From Methanomicrobiales archaeon (GTDB lineage: Archaea; Halobacteriota; Methanomicrobia; Methanomicrobiales; Methanospirillaceae), in assembly GCA_026394765.1 (NCBI GenBank), contig JAPKXQ010000101.1, forward strand, positions 1 to 55,692: 55,692 bases of DNA, written 5' to 3'. Below are positions 19,670-28,106 of the stretch, piece after piece. The translations under genes were made by a program, and so were the position numbers. The notes under the pieces were generated by a model. The model saw nothing but the letters and a program-made list of their open reading frames with translations. It had not been told where the DNA came from and did not search any database. The first letter of the stretch is position 1. The number at the start of each line of letters is the position of its first letter.

Positions 19670-20518
19670 GTGTACCTGATAGAGGAGACAAAACAGCTGG
19701 CAGACCGTGTCTTCCAGATCTGGATAAGGGCACCTCATGTCGCTCGCCATGCGAAAGCAGGCCAGTTTCTGATGATCAGGGTTGCAGAGACGGGCGAACG
19801 TATCCCCCTCACCATATCAGCAGTCGATGGTGACTCGGTGCGGGTGATATTCATGGCTATTGGGAAGACCACCACCTGGCTCTCTCGCCTCGCAACTGGC
19901 GATACAGTCCTGGATGTAGCAGGCCCCCTGGGACGGCCCAGTGAGATCAAACCATATGGGACCTGCGCAGTAATTGGCGGTGGGGTGGGGATAGCAAGCA
20001 TCCCAATCATCGCAGCGGCGGCAAAAAGGGCAGGAAATTATGTTATAGGGATAATCGGTGCACGAAATTCGGCGCTCCTCATCCTGGAAGAGGAGCTGGC
20101 CGGGACCTGTGATGAGCTCCATGTCGCCACCGATGACGGGAGCGGCGGGACCCACGGCTTTGTCAGCGATGTCTTAAAGACGGCCCTCCAGAAGCAGAAG
20201 ATCGACTGCGCGTGGGTGGTCGGGCCGGCGATGATGATGAAGGTGACCTCAATGGTGACAAAGCCCTTTGGGGTGAAGACCTTTGTCAGCCTCAACCCGA
20301 TCATGGTTGACGGGACCGGGATGTGCGGCTCATGCCGCGTGTTAGTAGGGGGAACGACCCGGTTCGCCTGTGTCGACGGACCAGAGTTCGATGCCCACCA
20401 GGTGGACTTCGACCTCCTCATTCAGCGGCAGCGCAGCTACCTCAATGAGGAGAAATCTGCAATCGAAGAGTACCTCGTGCATACCTGTCAATGTTCCGGA
20501 GGGTCACCCCATGCTTGA
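19670..20518 (+). CDS. NfnA/PyrK-type FAD and [2Fe-2S] electron transfer subunit
   Basis: 282 residues from a GTG. The N-terminal ferredoxin-reductase-like FAD domain (IPLTIS and neighbours) is followed by an NAD-binding domain with VIGGGVGIASIP. The C-terminal iron-sulfur part is MCGSCRVLV...RFACVDGPEFD (CxxC then C). The PyrK-like subunit pairs with the GltD-like protein encoded next, with an 8-base overlap. That pair matches NfnA and NfnB, which couple ferredoxin, NADH and NADPH by flavin-based bifurcation; sulfide dehydrogenase SudAB has the same make-up. No pyrD lies nearby, so a dihydroorotate dehydrogenase role is less likely. Confidence 0.85.
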   Translation: MYLIEETKQLADRVFQIWIRAPHVARHAKAGQFLMIRVAETGERIPLTISAVDGDSVRVIFMAIGKTTTWLSRLATGDTVLDVAGPLGRPSEIKPYGTCAVIGGGVGIASIPIIAAAAKRAGNYVIGIIGARNSALLILEEELAGTCDELHVATDDGSGGTHGFVSDVLKTALQKQKIDCAWVVGPAMMMKVTSMVTKPFGVKTFVSLNPIMVDGTGMCGSCRVLVGGTTRFACVDGPEFDAHQVDFDLLIQRQRSYLNEEKSAIEEYLVHTCQCSGGSPHA

Positions 20519-21863
20519 GCGCCCACCGAGGGAGCGCATCCATGACTTTGAGGAGGTCGACCCCGGCCTCTCCCAGGAGGAGGCAGTTGCAGAAGCGATG
20601 AGGTGTCTCCAGTGCAAGAAGCCCTCATGCGTGGCAGGGTGCCCGGTGAGTGTTGCAATCCCCTCGTTTGTCAGTGCAGTCGCGTCCTGGGACTTTGCAG
20701 GGGCCGCAGCGATCATCAAGGAGGAGAATATGCTCCCGGCGATATGCGGCAGGGTCTGCCCCCAGGAGTCCCAGTGCGAAGGCGCCTGCATCCTTGGCGT
20801 CAAGGATCTCCCGGTGAAGGTAGGGGCACTCGAGCGGTTCGTCGCCGACTGGGAGCGGGCTCAGGGTTTTGTCCCTCCGGCTCGTTCCCAGTCAACAGGC
20901 TGTCGCGTCGCGGTGGTGGGGTCAGGACCCGCAGGTCTCTGCGGGGCTGCCGAACTGGCACGACGTGGGCATACGGTGATCCTCTATGAGTCCCTCCATG
21001 CACCAGGAGGCGTGCTCCTCTATGGCATACCCTCGTTCCGCCTCCCTAAAGATATCGTTCAGGCAGAGGTTGCCCAGATCGAGGCGCTCGGCGTAGAGAT
21101 AAGGACCAACCACCTTGTGGGGAGGAGTGTTACCCTTGAGGACCTGTTTGCATTCGACGCAGTACTTTTGGCTACCGGGGCTGGGCTTCCTTACTTTATC
21201 GGCATTCCGGGTGAGCAGCTCGCAGGGGTATATTCTGCAAATGAGTTTCTGACACGGGTCAACCTGATGCGGGCAGACCGGTTCCCAGCCTATGACACCC
21301 CGATCAGGAGGGGAAGCAGAGTGGTCGTAGCCGGGGGCGGCAATGTCGCAATGGACGCGGCCCGGGTGGCAGTACGTCTCGGGGCCAGTGTCACCCTGGT
21401 ATACCGGAGAAATGAGGAAGACCTACCGGCGAGGAGGGCAGAAGTGGTGCGGGCAAAAGAAGAGGGCGTCAATTTTGAATTCTGCGCTGCACCGGTCAGA
21501 ATCCTCGGTGAGAGCGAAGTTACCGGGGTTACCTGCGTCAGGATGGTGGTCTGCGCTCAGGATGGGAACATGCGGCCAGTTCCATCCCCAGTCGAGGGGA
21601 GCTCATTCACCCTCGACGCCGACCTCTTCATCGGTGCTATCGGGCAGGGGCCAAACCCGCTCCTCATCAGGGAGATTCCTGGGATTGCACGGGGAGAGGT
21701 GGGGAACGTGGAAGTCGATCCAGATGGAAGGACCTCTGTGTCCCGCCTCTTTGCCGCAGGTGACGTGGCGACCGGGGCAGCAACGGTAATCCTCGCTATG
21801 GGTGGTGCAAAGAAGGCTGCCCTCGCGATCGACCAGATGCTCATCAGGTCAGGGAGCGTCTGA
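20511..21863 (+). CDS. NfnB/GltD-type NADPH oxidoreductase subunit
   Basis: 450 residues. The frame is open further upstream but that part lies inside the previous gene; ATG 20511 places the first Fe-S motif correctly. Two [4Fe-4S] sites are present: CLQCKKPSCVAGC and CGRVCPQESQCEGAC. Then an FAD fold VVGSGPAGLCGAAELARRG, a second nucleotide fold VVAGGGNVAMDAARVA for NADPH, and GAIGQGPNP with FAAGDVATGA closing the FAD site. Often annotated glutamate synthase small subunit, but no large subunit is encoded here and the NfnA-like partner is, so an electron-bifurcating transhydrogenase or sulfide dehydrogenase complex is the better call. Confidence 0.88.
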   Translation: MLERPPRERIHDFEEVDPGLSQEEAVAEAMRCLQCKKPSCVAGCPVSVAIPSFVSAVASWDFAGAAAIIKEENMLPAICGRVCPQESQCEGACILGVKDLPVKVGALERFVADWERAQGFVPPARSQSTGCRVAVVGSGPAGLCGAAELARRGHTVILYESLHAPGGVLLYGIPSFRLPKDIVQAEVAQIEALGVEIRTNHLVGRSVTLEDLFAFDAVLLATGAGLPYFIGIPGEQLAGVYSANEFLTRVNLMRADRFPAYDTPIRRGSRVVVAGGGNVAMDAARVAVRLGASVTLVYRRNEEDLPARRAEVVRAKEEGVNFEFCAAPVRILGESEVTGVTCVRMVVCAQDGNMRPVPSPVEGSSFTLDADLFIGAIGQGPNPLLIREIPGIARGEVGNVEVDPDGRTSVSRLFAAGDVATGAATVILAMGGAKKAALAIDQMLIRSGSV

Positions 21864-23024
21864 ATAGGCTCGAATAACATTGCAGTATACGGCGGTCGCG
21901 TTCTCAAGCGAGGCGAGGCTGACCCGTTCGCCCACTGCATGGAGCGTTGAGATCTCTCCAGGGCCATACTCTACCACCGAAAACCCGGCCGCCCGGAGGT
22001 GACGGGCGTCGCTCGCTGCCCACTGGACAAAGGGGGTGGCAGGAGCTCCGCAGACTCGCTCAATGGCCGCAAGGGTGGTCTGCACAACTGGGGCATCTGG
22101 GGGAGTGAGGGATGGAGCAGCTATTGCCGACGTCGTCACCGTGGCACGGTTCGCACGCAACTCGATATCTTTAATGAGTGCTGCGGGGTCACATCCCCAG
22201 GGGAGCCTGATGTCCAGGGATAGGTCGCAGTGCTGGGCGACGACATTGGCCTTCTCACCGCCCTTGATCGTCCCGGGGTTGTACATAACCTGGGTGAGGA
22301 CTTCTTCTGCGTGTGCAATGCCAAATATCGCCTCCAGGACCGCAGAAGACTCTTTTATGACCTTTTCTAAAAAGGCCGGTGGTGCATACCGCCTGGTATG
22401 AACTTCCTCGAGGAATGTGAGGAGGGAGTAGGCCTCCATGATCGCACTCACACCCTGGGCGGGATAGAGAGACCCGTGGCAGGGATCGCCCTTGAAATGC
22501 AGATCGAGTCTGCAGAGACCTTTTTGGCCGATGCTCGCGTAGCGATCAGGGGTTGGCTCGGCAAGGAGGCAGTCGCATGCTGATATGAGGCCCCTCTCAA
22601 GGACCGGAACTACCCCATATGTCCCGGAAGTCTCCTCGTCGGCGACGAAGAGGACGTCGGCACAGGGCTCCCCTCCCTCTTCGCAGAGTGTGTGCAGTGC
22701 CCACATGATGGCAGCACAGCCACCCTTCATATCAGTAGCGCCGCGGCCCCAGACATACCCGTCCACGATATCACCTGAAAAGGGCGGGTGTCGCCACCCC
22801 TCCGGGAGGGCAGGGACCGTGTCCAGGTGTCCACAGAGGAGGAGGGGGTGACACTGCTTCTGACTGACCACACTGGTGCGCCCACCAGGAGAAGGGACTA
22901 GTGTGGTCCTGATCCCAATCTCATCCAAAAAACCCTGCACATAGTGCGCTATATCTGTGGTGTCTCCCGGGGGGTTCTCACTACGGATCTTAACGAGCGC
23001 AGCACAGAGCGATCCGACGTCCAC
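21849..23024 (-). CDS. M20 family metallohydrolase (ArgE/DapE-like)
   Basis: 391 residues from a GTG. Metal ligands are visible: H66 and D68 in CGHLDTVP, D98 in GRGATDMKGG, and catalytic E130/E131 in DEETSG. A lid/dimerisation domain occupies about residues 180-290. It hydrolyses an amide of an acylated amino acid or peptide. The family includes acetylornithine deacetylase, succinyl-diaminopimelate desuccinylase and carboxypeptidases. dapA and dapB lie in this window, but methanogens usually make diaminopimelate through the DapL aminotransferase, so DapE activity should not be assumed. Its 5' end lies six bases from the gene at 23031, likely co-transcribed. It is convergent with the NfnB-like gene and overlaps it by 15 bases. 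Confidence 0.85.
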   Translation of the reverse strand: MDVGSLCAALVKIRSENPPGDTTDIAHYVQGFLDEIGIRTTLVPSPGGRTSVVSQKQCHPLLLCGHLDTVPALPEGWRHPPFSGDIVDGYVWGRGATDMKGGCAAIMWALHTLCEEGGEPCADVLFVADEETSGTYGVVPVLERGLISACDCLLAEPTPDRYASIGQKGLCRLDLHFKGDPCHGSLYPAQGVSAIMEAYSLLTFLEEVHTRRYAPPAFLEKVIKESSAVLEAIFGIAHAEEVLTQVMYNPGTIKGGEKANVVAQHCDLSLDIRLPWGCDPAALIKDIELRANRATVTTSAIAAPSLTPPDAPVVQTTLAAIERVCGAPATPFVQWAASDARHLRAAGFSVVEYGPGEISTLHAVGERVSLASLENATAVYCNVIRAYSDAP

Positions 23025-23030
23025 AGCGTA

Positions 23031-23543
23031 TCACAGGGGGCCCTTGGTAATTCCTGTATTCAGGTACTCTGTGAAGAGCCCTGCGAGGGAAGCGTCCTGG
23101 TAGAGGCTCTTGAGGAACTCTCCCTGGAAGAACTCCTCAGTCCAACGGTAAAACTGCGTCGGGGTGATCGATTCGTGGGCATCGGGGTCGAGCACGATCC
23201 GAAAGCTCCGGTATCCTGCTGGGTCCTGGGGATCATATACCCGTCGCCATAGTGAGGGGAGACGGGAAAATCGTTCAGAGTCTTTTATTTTTAGCCAGGC
23301 GATAAAGCCCGGGAAACGGGGACGGTCCCCGGATCTCTCCTGGTCGATCCGCCACCTGAGGTACTCTCCAGCCATGATGTTTTTTACCGACTGGTAGTTG
23401 TAGGAGAGTAGACCCAGGGTGTAGTCGATATGGGCCAGGGCATCAAAGAAATAGAATGAGAGGACCGGGTGGAACTGCGATGTGTCGTGGAGGATGAGGG
23501 ATTTTTCATAGAGGTGCTCCATGGCATGGACATAGTCATTCAT
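23031..23543 (-). CDS. Protein of unknown function
   Basis: 170 residues; I do not recognise the family. It is soluble, Tyr/Phe- and charge-rich with no signal peptide or membrane helix. A helical first half is followed by a Pro-rich middle (SGDRPRFPGFIAW) and a helical end. The C-terminal phrase TEEFFQGEFLKSLYQDASL suggests an alpha-helical fold. Codon use resembles its neighbours, and it is spaced only six bases from the M20 gene, which supports a real gene and a shared transcript. Confidence 0.65.
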   Translation of the reverse strand: MNDYVHAMEHLYEKSLILHDTSQFHPVLSFYFFDALAHIDYTLGLLSYNYQSVKNIMAGEYLRWRIDQERSGDRPRFPGFIAWLKIKDSERFSRLPSLWRRVYDPQDPAGYRSFRIVLDPDAHESITPTQFYRWTEEFFQGEFLKSLYQDASLAGLFTEYLNTGITKGPL

Positions 23544-23592
23544 CTTATCTCCTGTTCAGATCCTCACACCTGATGCACAAAAAGTCATCTAT

Positions 23593-23655
23593 AAGTCAGC
23601 TATGAACGAAGGTCCATAGAAGGCTATGCAACAAGAAGTGTTAGCATATCAGGAA
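23593..23655. repeat. Dispersed multi-hairpin element, copy A
   Basis: 63 bases, about four fifths identical to 45061-45124. Shared blocks include AAGTCAGC, ATGAAC, CATAGAAG, CTATG, GAAGTGTT and CATATCAG. Within it CATAGAAGGCTATG is an inverted repeat, and a second hairpin (TATGC...GCATA) spans GAAGTGTT. It lies in the gap between moaA and the unknown gene, both on the minus strand. Confidence 0.6.
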
Positions 23656-23688
23656 TGCCACCATGCTTTGAGATGCCCTTGTTCAATT

Positions 23689-24564
23689 TCAGGTATAAAA
23701 GGGCGCTCTGAGTGCGACAGCCTTTTTGATGAGGTCATCGAGTTCCTCCCCCCTCTTCCCTAGTATTGAGATGTGGTTATCTGATCTGAGGAGGCAGGGC
23801 TTGAGCTTCCCGTCTGATGTGACGCGAAGCCGGTTACAATGGGCACAGAACTCTGAGTTGTGGAGCGGCCGGACCACCTCGACCTCCGCGCCGTCAAGGC
23901 AGTACTTGCGGCGGTGGTGCATTCGGCGCGTGAAGATCTCCTTGGAATGTGCCGCCAGGGCTCCTTCAAGGGGGGTGAGGTTGAAGTGGTAGTGGCAGTC
24001 GGGACGGTCCATCAGTTCAATCAGCTGCAGGACCAGGTGTCGGTCACCCCTGACATATGTGAGGAAGTCATCCACCTCATCCTCGTTGATCCCCCCGAGT
24101 ACCACCATGTTGATCTTTACTGGGGAAAGGCCTGCATCGAGTGCGGCGTCTATCCCGGCCAGTACATCGTTAAGGCGGTCAGAACCGGAGATGGCGCGAT
24201 ACGTCGTAGGGTGAAGTGAGTCAAGACTCACGTTCACCCTTGAAAGCCCAGCGTTTTTGAGGTCCCAGGCGAGATCAGCGAGGAGGGTGCCGTTCGTTGT
24301 GAGGGAACACTCCATCCCGGCAGGGACCGCGCTGACTATCTCACAAAGATCCGTGCGGAGGAGCGGCTCTCCGCCTGTGAACTTGGCGCTTCGAATTCCA
24401 AACTGCGTTCCCGCTGTTAAGATCGCGGTGATGTCATCAACTGATATTAGCCCGTCCTGTCCTACCTCTCCCTCCCGGTGGCAGTAGATGCAGTGTAGGT
24501 TGCATCGCGGGGTGACGCTGATCCTGATGTTACTCACCGGTCGACCAAACGGGTCCTTAAGCAC
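23689..24564 (-). CDS. moaA: GTP 3',8-cyclase (molybdopterin biosynthesis)
   Basis: 291 residues. Radical SAM enzyme of the first step of molybdopterin synthesis, needed for the molybdenum or tungsten formylmethanofuran dehydrogenase of methanogens. The SAM cluster motif is CNLHCIYC near residue 18; the second cluster is CAHC plus LKPC in the C-terminal part. KFTGGEPLLR and NVSLDSL are typical. It ends without the double glycine of bacterial MoaA, as expected in archaea. The GTG start follows the rlmE stop without a gap, so the two are co-transcribed. Confidence 0.92.
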   Translation of the reverse strand: MLKDPFGRPVSNIRISVTPRCNLHCIYCHREGEVGQDGLISVDDITAILTAGTQFGIRSAKFTGGEPLLRTDLCEIVSAVPAGMECSLTTNGTLLADLAWDLKNAGLSRVNVSLDSLHPTTYRAISGSDRLNDVLAGIDAALDAGLSPVKINMVVLGGINEDEVDDFLTYVRGDRHLVLQLIELMDRPDCHYHFNLTPLEGALAAHSKEIFTRRMHHRRKYCLDGAEVEVVRPLHNSEFCAHCNRLRVTSDGKLKPCLLRSDNHISILGKRGEELDDLIKKAVALRAPFYT

Positions 24565-25155
24565 CTACCTGTCCCTCCCGATAAAGTATTTTGCTATTAT
24601 GTAGACCTCAGAACTCCCTTTCCTGCTCGTACTTGTCCGGTAAGCTTTTACTAACCTGAACTGAGGCCTGACCATAGCGATCAATTCAGGGAAGTCCCCG
24701 CCCTGAAACGACTTGACAACAAAGTCCCCCCCGGTCTTGAGCGTTTTTTGTGCAATACAAAGCGCTTCTTCACCCAGGGCTATGGCCCTTGCCTGGTCAT
24801 AGCTCTTCTGACCTGATATCTTAGGAGAGGCATCTGATACGACGACGTTCACCTCACCAACTATATCCAGCACCTTTGCGGGGAGTTCTGGATCAGTGAG
24901 ATCGGCGATAAGGGTTGTAACTCCATCAAGAGGAGCGATTGGGTTGAGATCAACTCCAAGGATCTTCCCACTGGTCAGTTCATTTACCACCTGGAGCCAG
25001 CTACCTGGAGAGGCCCCAAGATCGACAACGGTGTCGCCGTCGTGGATCACCCCGAACCGCGCCTGGATCTCGATGAGCTTGAATGCAGCCCGGGAGCGAT
25101 ATCCCTCTTTTACAGCACGCGTATACGTACTGTCCCTCGACCATTGTGATCCCAT
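24565..25155 (-). CDS. rlmE: 23S rRNA uridine-2'-O-methyltransferase (RrmJ/FtsJ)
   Basis: 196 residues. A Rossmann methyltransferase with VVDLGASPGSWLQV for SAM. The K-D-K-E tetrad is visible in RSRAAFKL, VVSDASPKISG, FVVKSFQGG and SSEVYIIAKYF. It methylates the ribose of a uridine in the 23S rRNA A-loop. It is divergent from pcn, with a 95-base AT-rich promoter region between. Confidence 0.94.
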   Translation of the reverse strand: MGSQWSRDSTYTRAVKEGYRSRAAFKLIEIQARFGVIHDGDTVVDLGASPGSWLQVVNELTSGKILGVDLNPIAPLDGVTTLIADLTDPELPAKVLDIVGEVNVVVSDASPKISGQKSYDQARAIALGEEALCIAQKTLKTGGDFVVKSFQGGDFPELIAMVRPQFRLVKAYRTSTSRKGSSEVYIIAKYFIGRDR

Positions 25156-25253
25156 TAAATGACCTCTTGTATGGAGTTTTTTCTAAATTGAGAGCAAAGA
25201 ACGATATTAAAATATGAAGATATACCGTATAATAGCATGTTCAGGGGTGCATG

Positions 25254-25997
25254 ATGTTAAAAGCAACGATCAATGCAGACATTCTCAAGGAGTCAATCGA
25301 GGCGATCTCAGCCCTCGTGACAGAATGCAGGATACATTTGAGTGAGGATGGGATCTCAACAAGAGTTGTTGACACCGCAAACGTCGCGATGATCTCACTC
25401 ACTCTGAATAAGACCGCATTTCAGTCATTTGCATCTACTATCAGTGAGCTCGGCATCGACATTGCTAAACTTAAGAACATCTTTGGGATGATAGCAAAAG
25501 ACGATATGATGTCACTTGAGCTCCCCGAAGGACAGAACAAGCTCCTGATAGCATTTCAGGGCTATCGTTACTCCCTCGCACTCCTCGATACGAACACGAT
25601 CCGTAAAGACCCCAACACACCCACCATCGAACTCCCTGGGCGTGTCGTCATCGCGGGGACAGATCTGAACAATGCGATCAAGGCCGCTACCATGGTCTCT
25701 GACAAGATTCTCATAGGAATTGATCCCTCAAAACCGCTGTTCTTTATGAATGCCGAGGGGGACAGCGACCATCTCAGGCGCGAGTTTGGCTCCCATGAGG
25801 TCAAGAGTATCAACGGCGTCGAAGCGCATTCACTCTTCTCACTCGACTACTTAAAGGACATGGGGAAGGTGATGAGCAGAGCTGCTGATGTGGATGTCGC
25901 CCTTGGAATTGACCACCCGGTGAAGTTCTCCTTCGATATAGCAGGTGGAATGGGCCATGTTGAATACCTCCTCGCGCCGAGGATCGAGGCAGAATGA
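25254..25997 (+). CDS. pcn: DNA polymerase sliding clamp (PCNA)
   Basis: 247 residues. Ring-shaped trimeric processivity factor for replicative polymerases. Family marks: FKA-like start MLKATINAD, the interdomain region with IELPGRVVIAGTDLNNAIKA, and the C-terminal HPVKFSFDIAGGMGHVEYLLAPRIE. Two adjacent ATG codons exist; the second (25254) leaves four bases after AGGGGTG, whereas the first leaves one, so I chose the second. A TATA-like GATATTAAAATATG (about 25203-25216) lies upstream. It is followed directly by priL. Confidence 0.95.
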   Translation: MLKATINADILKESIEAISALVTECRIHLSEDGISTRVVDTANVAMISLTLNKTAFQSFASTISELGIDIAKLKNIFGMIAKDDMMSLELPEGQNKLLIAFQGYRYSLALLDTNTIRKDPNTPTIELPGRVVIAGTDLNNAIKAATMVSDKILIGIDPSKPLFFMNAEGDSDHLRREFGSHEVKSINGVEAHSLFSLDYLKDMGKVMSRAADVDVALGIDHPVKFSFDIAGGMGHVEYLLAPRIEAE

Positions 25998-25998
25998 G

Positions 25999-27051
25999 AT
26001 GGGGGATCCTCTCGACCAAAAAGACCTCATCCACCTTCCATTCTTAAAAGAAGCACAACAGTTCCTGGGAGACTTCGCAAGCCCTCTCGATACATTCCTT
26101 ACCACGCCTCTTGGAGAGCGCGTGGTCACCCGGGCATATGCCCGCGTGGCAATGGCGGTCCGGAAAGGACGCAGCGATCAGGGGCGTACTCTCTCTCGTG
26201 CCACCACCGATGCCCTCGGGATCAGGATTGAGATCGCCTCGTTCGTCCTCGCCCGTATCATTGTATCCTGCGTAAAAGACAGGTCACTTATTGAGCGGCT
26301 CTGCCGTTATGAAGCACAGTTGGCATACGAGGCCCTGGTTGAGGGATCAGAGAAGACGAGAGACCTCGTCGCAGAGCGGATCGGATTTGTCCCGATAAAA
26401 GGGTCAGTCCCGGTCGTGATGTACATAGAGGCAGTAGCAGGACTCCGTGAGGACCGCTGGCGCCTCGTGAACCGGGAGGTAGAAGGGGGTCTCGTAGCGC
26501 TGACAAAGAGTGAAGCCGATGAACTCATGCGGGAACGGATCAGAGTGATGCTCACCCAGCAGCTACCCTTAAGTGTACCAGATACCGTCTGCCGCTACCT
26601 TGAACCTATCACAACTGATCTATTAGCTATGGTAAAGGCATCGATCCTTGAAGAGTTTGGTGAGATCGAAGAGGGGTTCTTCCCGCCCTGTATAAAAGCG
26701 ATCATTGATGCGCTGGCAGTAGGGACCAACATCACCCACCCCGGAAGGTTCGCCCTTACCGCTTTTTGTCATACCATTGGGATGGCTACTACCGGGATAA
26801 TCGAGCTCTTCAGCCGCGCCCCTGACTTCTCGTACGACCGCACGATATACCAGGTCGAGCACATCACAGGGCGGGGAGGCACCGAGTACAGCCCGCCCTC
26901 ATGTGCAACGATGCGGACCCATGGCCTGTGTGTGAAGCCAGACCCACTCTGCACAAAGGTGAACTTCCCAATCAGGTATTATAGCGTCAAAAAAAAGTCC
27001 CATCTACCCCGGGAAGGAGGGGAGACTTCACAGGGTAGCCCATCTACGTGA
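25999..27051 (+). CDS. priL: DNA primase large subunit
   Basis: 350 residues. PriL binds the small catalytic subunit and helps start primer synthesis. Four Cys for the [4Fe-4S] cluster are visible: FPPC, PPSC, HGLC and DPLC in the C-terminal third, with the conserved HPGRFAL and FPIRYY stretches. The start ATG is one base after the pcn stop; upstream in-frame sequence lies in pcn. After FPIRYY comes a short basic and Gly/Ser-rich tail (KKKSHLPREGG) longer than I would expect. The pcn-priL pairing joins clamp and primer synthesis in one transcript. Confidence 0.92.
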   Translation: MGDPLDQKDLIHLPFLKEAQQFLGDFASPLDTFLTTPLGERVVTRAYARVAMAVRKGRSDQGRTLSRATTDALGIRIEIASFVLARIIVSCVKDRSLIERLCRYEAQLAYEALVEGSEKTRDLVAERIGFVPIKGSVPVVMYIEAVAGLREDRWRLVNREVEGGLVALTKSEADELMRERIRVMLTQQLPLSVPDTVCRYLEPITTDLLAMVKASILEEFGEIEEGFFPPCIKAIIDALAVGTNITHPGRFALTAFCHTIGMATTGIIELFSRAPDFSYDRTIYQVEHITGRGGTEYSPPSCATMRTHGLCVKPDPLCTKVNFPIRYYSVKKKSHLPREGGETSQGSPST

Positions 27052-27235
27052 TTGTCCGGTTCACCATGTAGCCCGTGCCGGTCATGTAGAAGAGAAAACC
27101 GATGATGGCGGTAAGGTATGCAAAACCTGCAGGTATCCCTGCAAAACCGAAGATGAGCGGGAGTACCGCGATAAGTACGAGGAGCACGAAAAACCCGATG
27201 GTGCCGAGGATGATATCGAGGAGGCGGACATCCAT
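27044..27235 (-). CDS. Small membrane protein, two transmembrane helices
   Basis: 63 residues if started at the ATG at 27235, preceded by GCGAGGATGTACT; the frame is open to 27325. Two hydrophobic helices (about 4-26 and 32-54: ILGTIGFFVLLVLIAVLP and AYLTAIIGFLFYMTG) form a hairpin with short loops. No family recognised. Its 3' end overlaps priL by eight bases on the opposite strand. Confidence 0.6.
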   Translation of the reverse strand: MDVRLLDIILGTIGFFVLLVLIAVLPLIFGFAGIPAGFAYLTAIIGFLFYMTGTGYMVNRTIT

Positions 27236-27336
27236 AGTACATCCTCGCATGCAGGCCATATCATGATTCTGCATGCCGCTGTCATACCATTTCTGATCCG
27301 AAGATACTTCGCTCAGACAAACCATTCTGTCATAGC

Positions 27337-27891
27337 ATGGGGGATTACAACGCAGAGGAGGTTGCCATACTCAGCGCGCTCGCTTCTGCAGTGCGCGCAC
27401 TTACAGACTCCATGGACTCCCGCCTCATACCCGATGCAGGGACCAATATTGCGTATGCTAAACAGAAGGCACGGATGCCATCCGACGTCGCTGCAGTACA
27501 GGGGCGGATTGTGAGGCTGGGGGGTCGGGTGCACCCTGTTGGAGATGTCGCATTTGGTGCCAGCGACCATGTCGCCCGGATCGTCCTCTCGGCAATGCGA
27601 CATGACCCATTGGTGCGGTGTGCAGCCAATATCCGCAACTGTGTCCCTGCAGTCCAGAGCCTTACGGATATGTTCTTTGAAGTCGGCGAGTTCGACCGTG
27701 CGCGGGAGCCCCCTGGAATCACGACGATGGACTGGGGTACTGACTTCTGCTGTAGGGATGGTGTCCCGGATGCGATCATCGACCACGGGGCAGTTGGAAA
27801 AGAAGCGATGATCCGGATCCTTGGCGAGGACCCTGAAGATGTCGTAAAGAAGATTAATAACCTGTCAACTCGAATTAAGAGAGCACGTTAA
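27337..27891 (+). CDS. ThiN-domain protein (thiamine-phosphate synthase family)
   Basis: 184 residues. The order of motifs matches the archaeal ThiN domain usually found at the C-terminus of ThiD: DVAAVQGRIV, FGASDHVARIVLSAM, CAANIRNC, TTMDWGTDF and IIDHGAVGKEAMIRILG. ThiN joins hydroxymethylpyrimidine pyrophosphate and thiazole phosphate in archaea lacking ThiE. Here the domain stands alone with about 45 extra N-terminal residues, so it may be the synthase itself or a ligand-binding regulator (ThiR-like) lacking the DNA-binding part. It lies 16 bases before rps17e. Confidence 0.75.
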   Translation: MGDYNAEEVAILSALASAVRALTDSMDSRLIPDAGTNIAYAKQKARMPSDVAAVQGRIVRLGGRVHPVGDVAFGASDHVARIVLSAMRHDPLVRCAANIRNCVPAVQSLTDMFFEVGEFDRAREPPGITTMDWGTDFCCRDGVPDAIIDHGAVGKEAMIRILGEDPEDVVKKINNLSTRIKRAR

Positions 27892-27907
27892 ATTTGAAGG
27901 GATCACC

Positions 27908-28096
27908 ATGGGGATAAAACCTTCGTATATCAAAAGCACAGGCCACACGCTCCTCAACCGTTTTGGCGACCGCTTCTCCAGCGACTTTGATGGGAACAAG
28001 CAGGCAGTGATGGAAGTCACATCCATCGGGAGCAAAAAGATGCGTAACCGGATCGCCGGGTACATCACACGAAAAGTACATACAGGAAGGCGTTGA
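27908..28096 (+). CDS. rps17e: 30S ribosomal protein S17e
   Basis: 62 residues, full length for the archaeal protein. MGIKPSYIKSTGHTLLNRFG and GSKKMRNRIAGYITR are characteristic. It is found only in archaea and eukaryotes. It is followed ten bases later by dapA, a neighbour pair seen in several euryarchaea. Confidence 0.95.
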   Translation: MGIKPSYIKSTGHTLLNRFGDRFSSDFDGNKQAVMEVTSIGSKKMRNRIAGYITRKVHTGRR

Positions 28097-28106
28097 TAGA
28101 TCCCTT

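Noticed and set aside
21849-23024. Calling the M20 gene dapE because dapA and dapB are nearby
   Set aside because: It is over 5 kb from dapA on the other strand and methanogens usually use the DapL route; motifs do not distinguish substrates.
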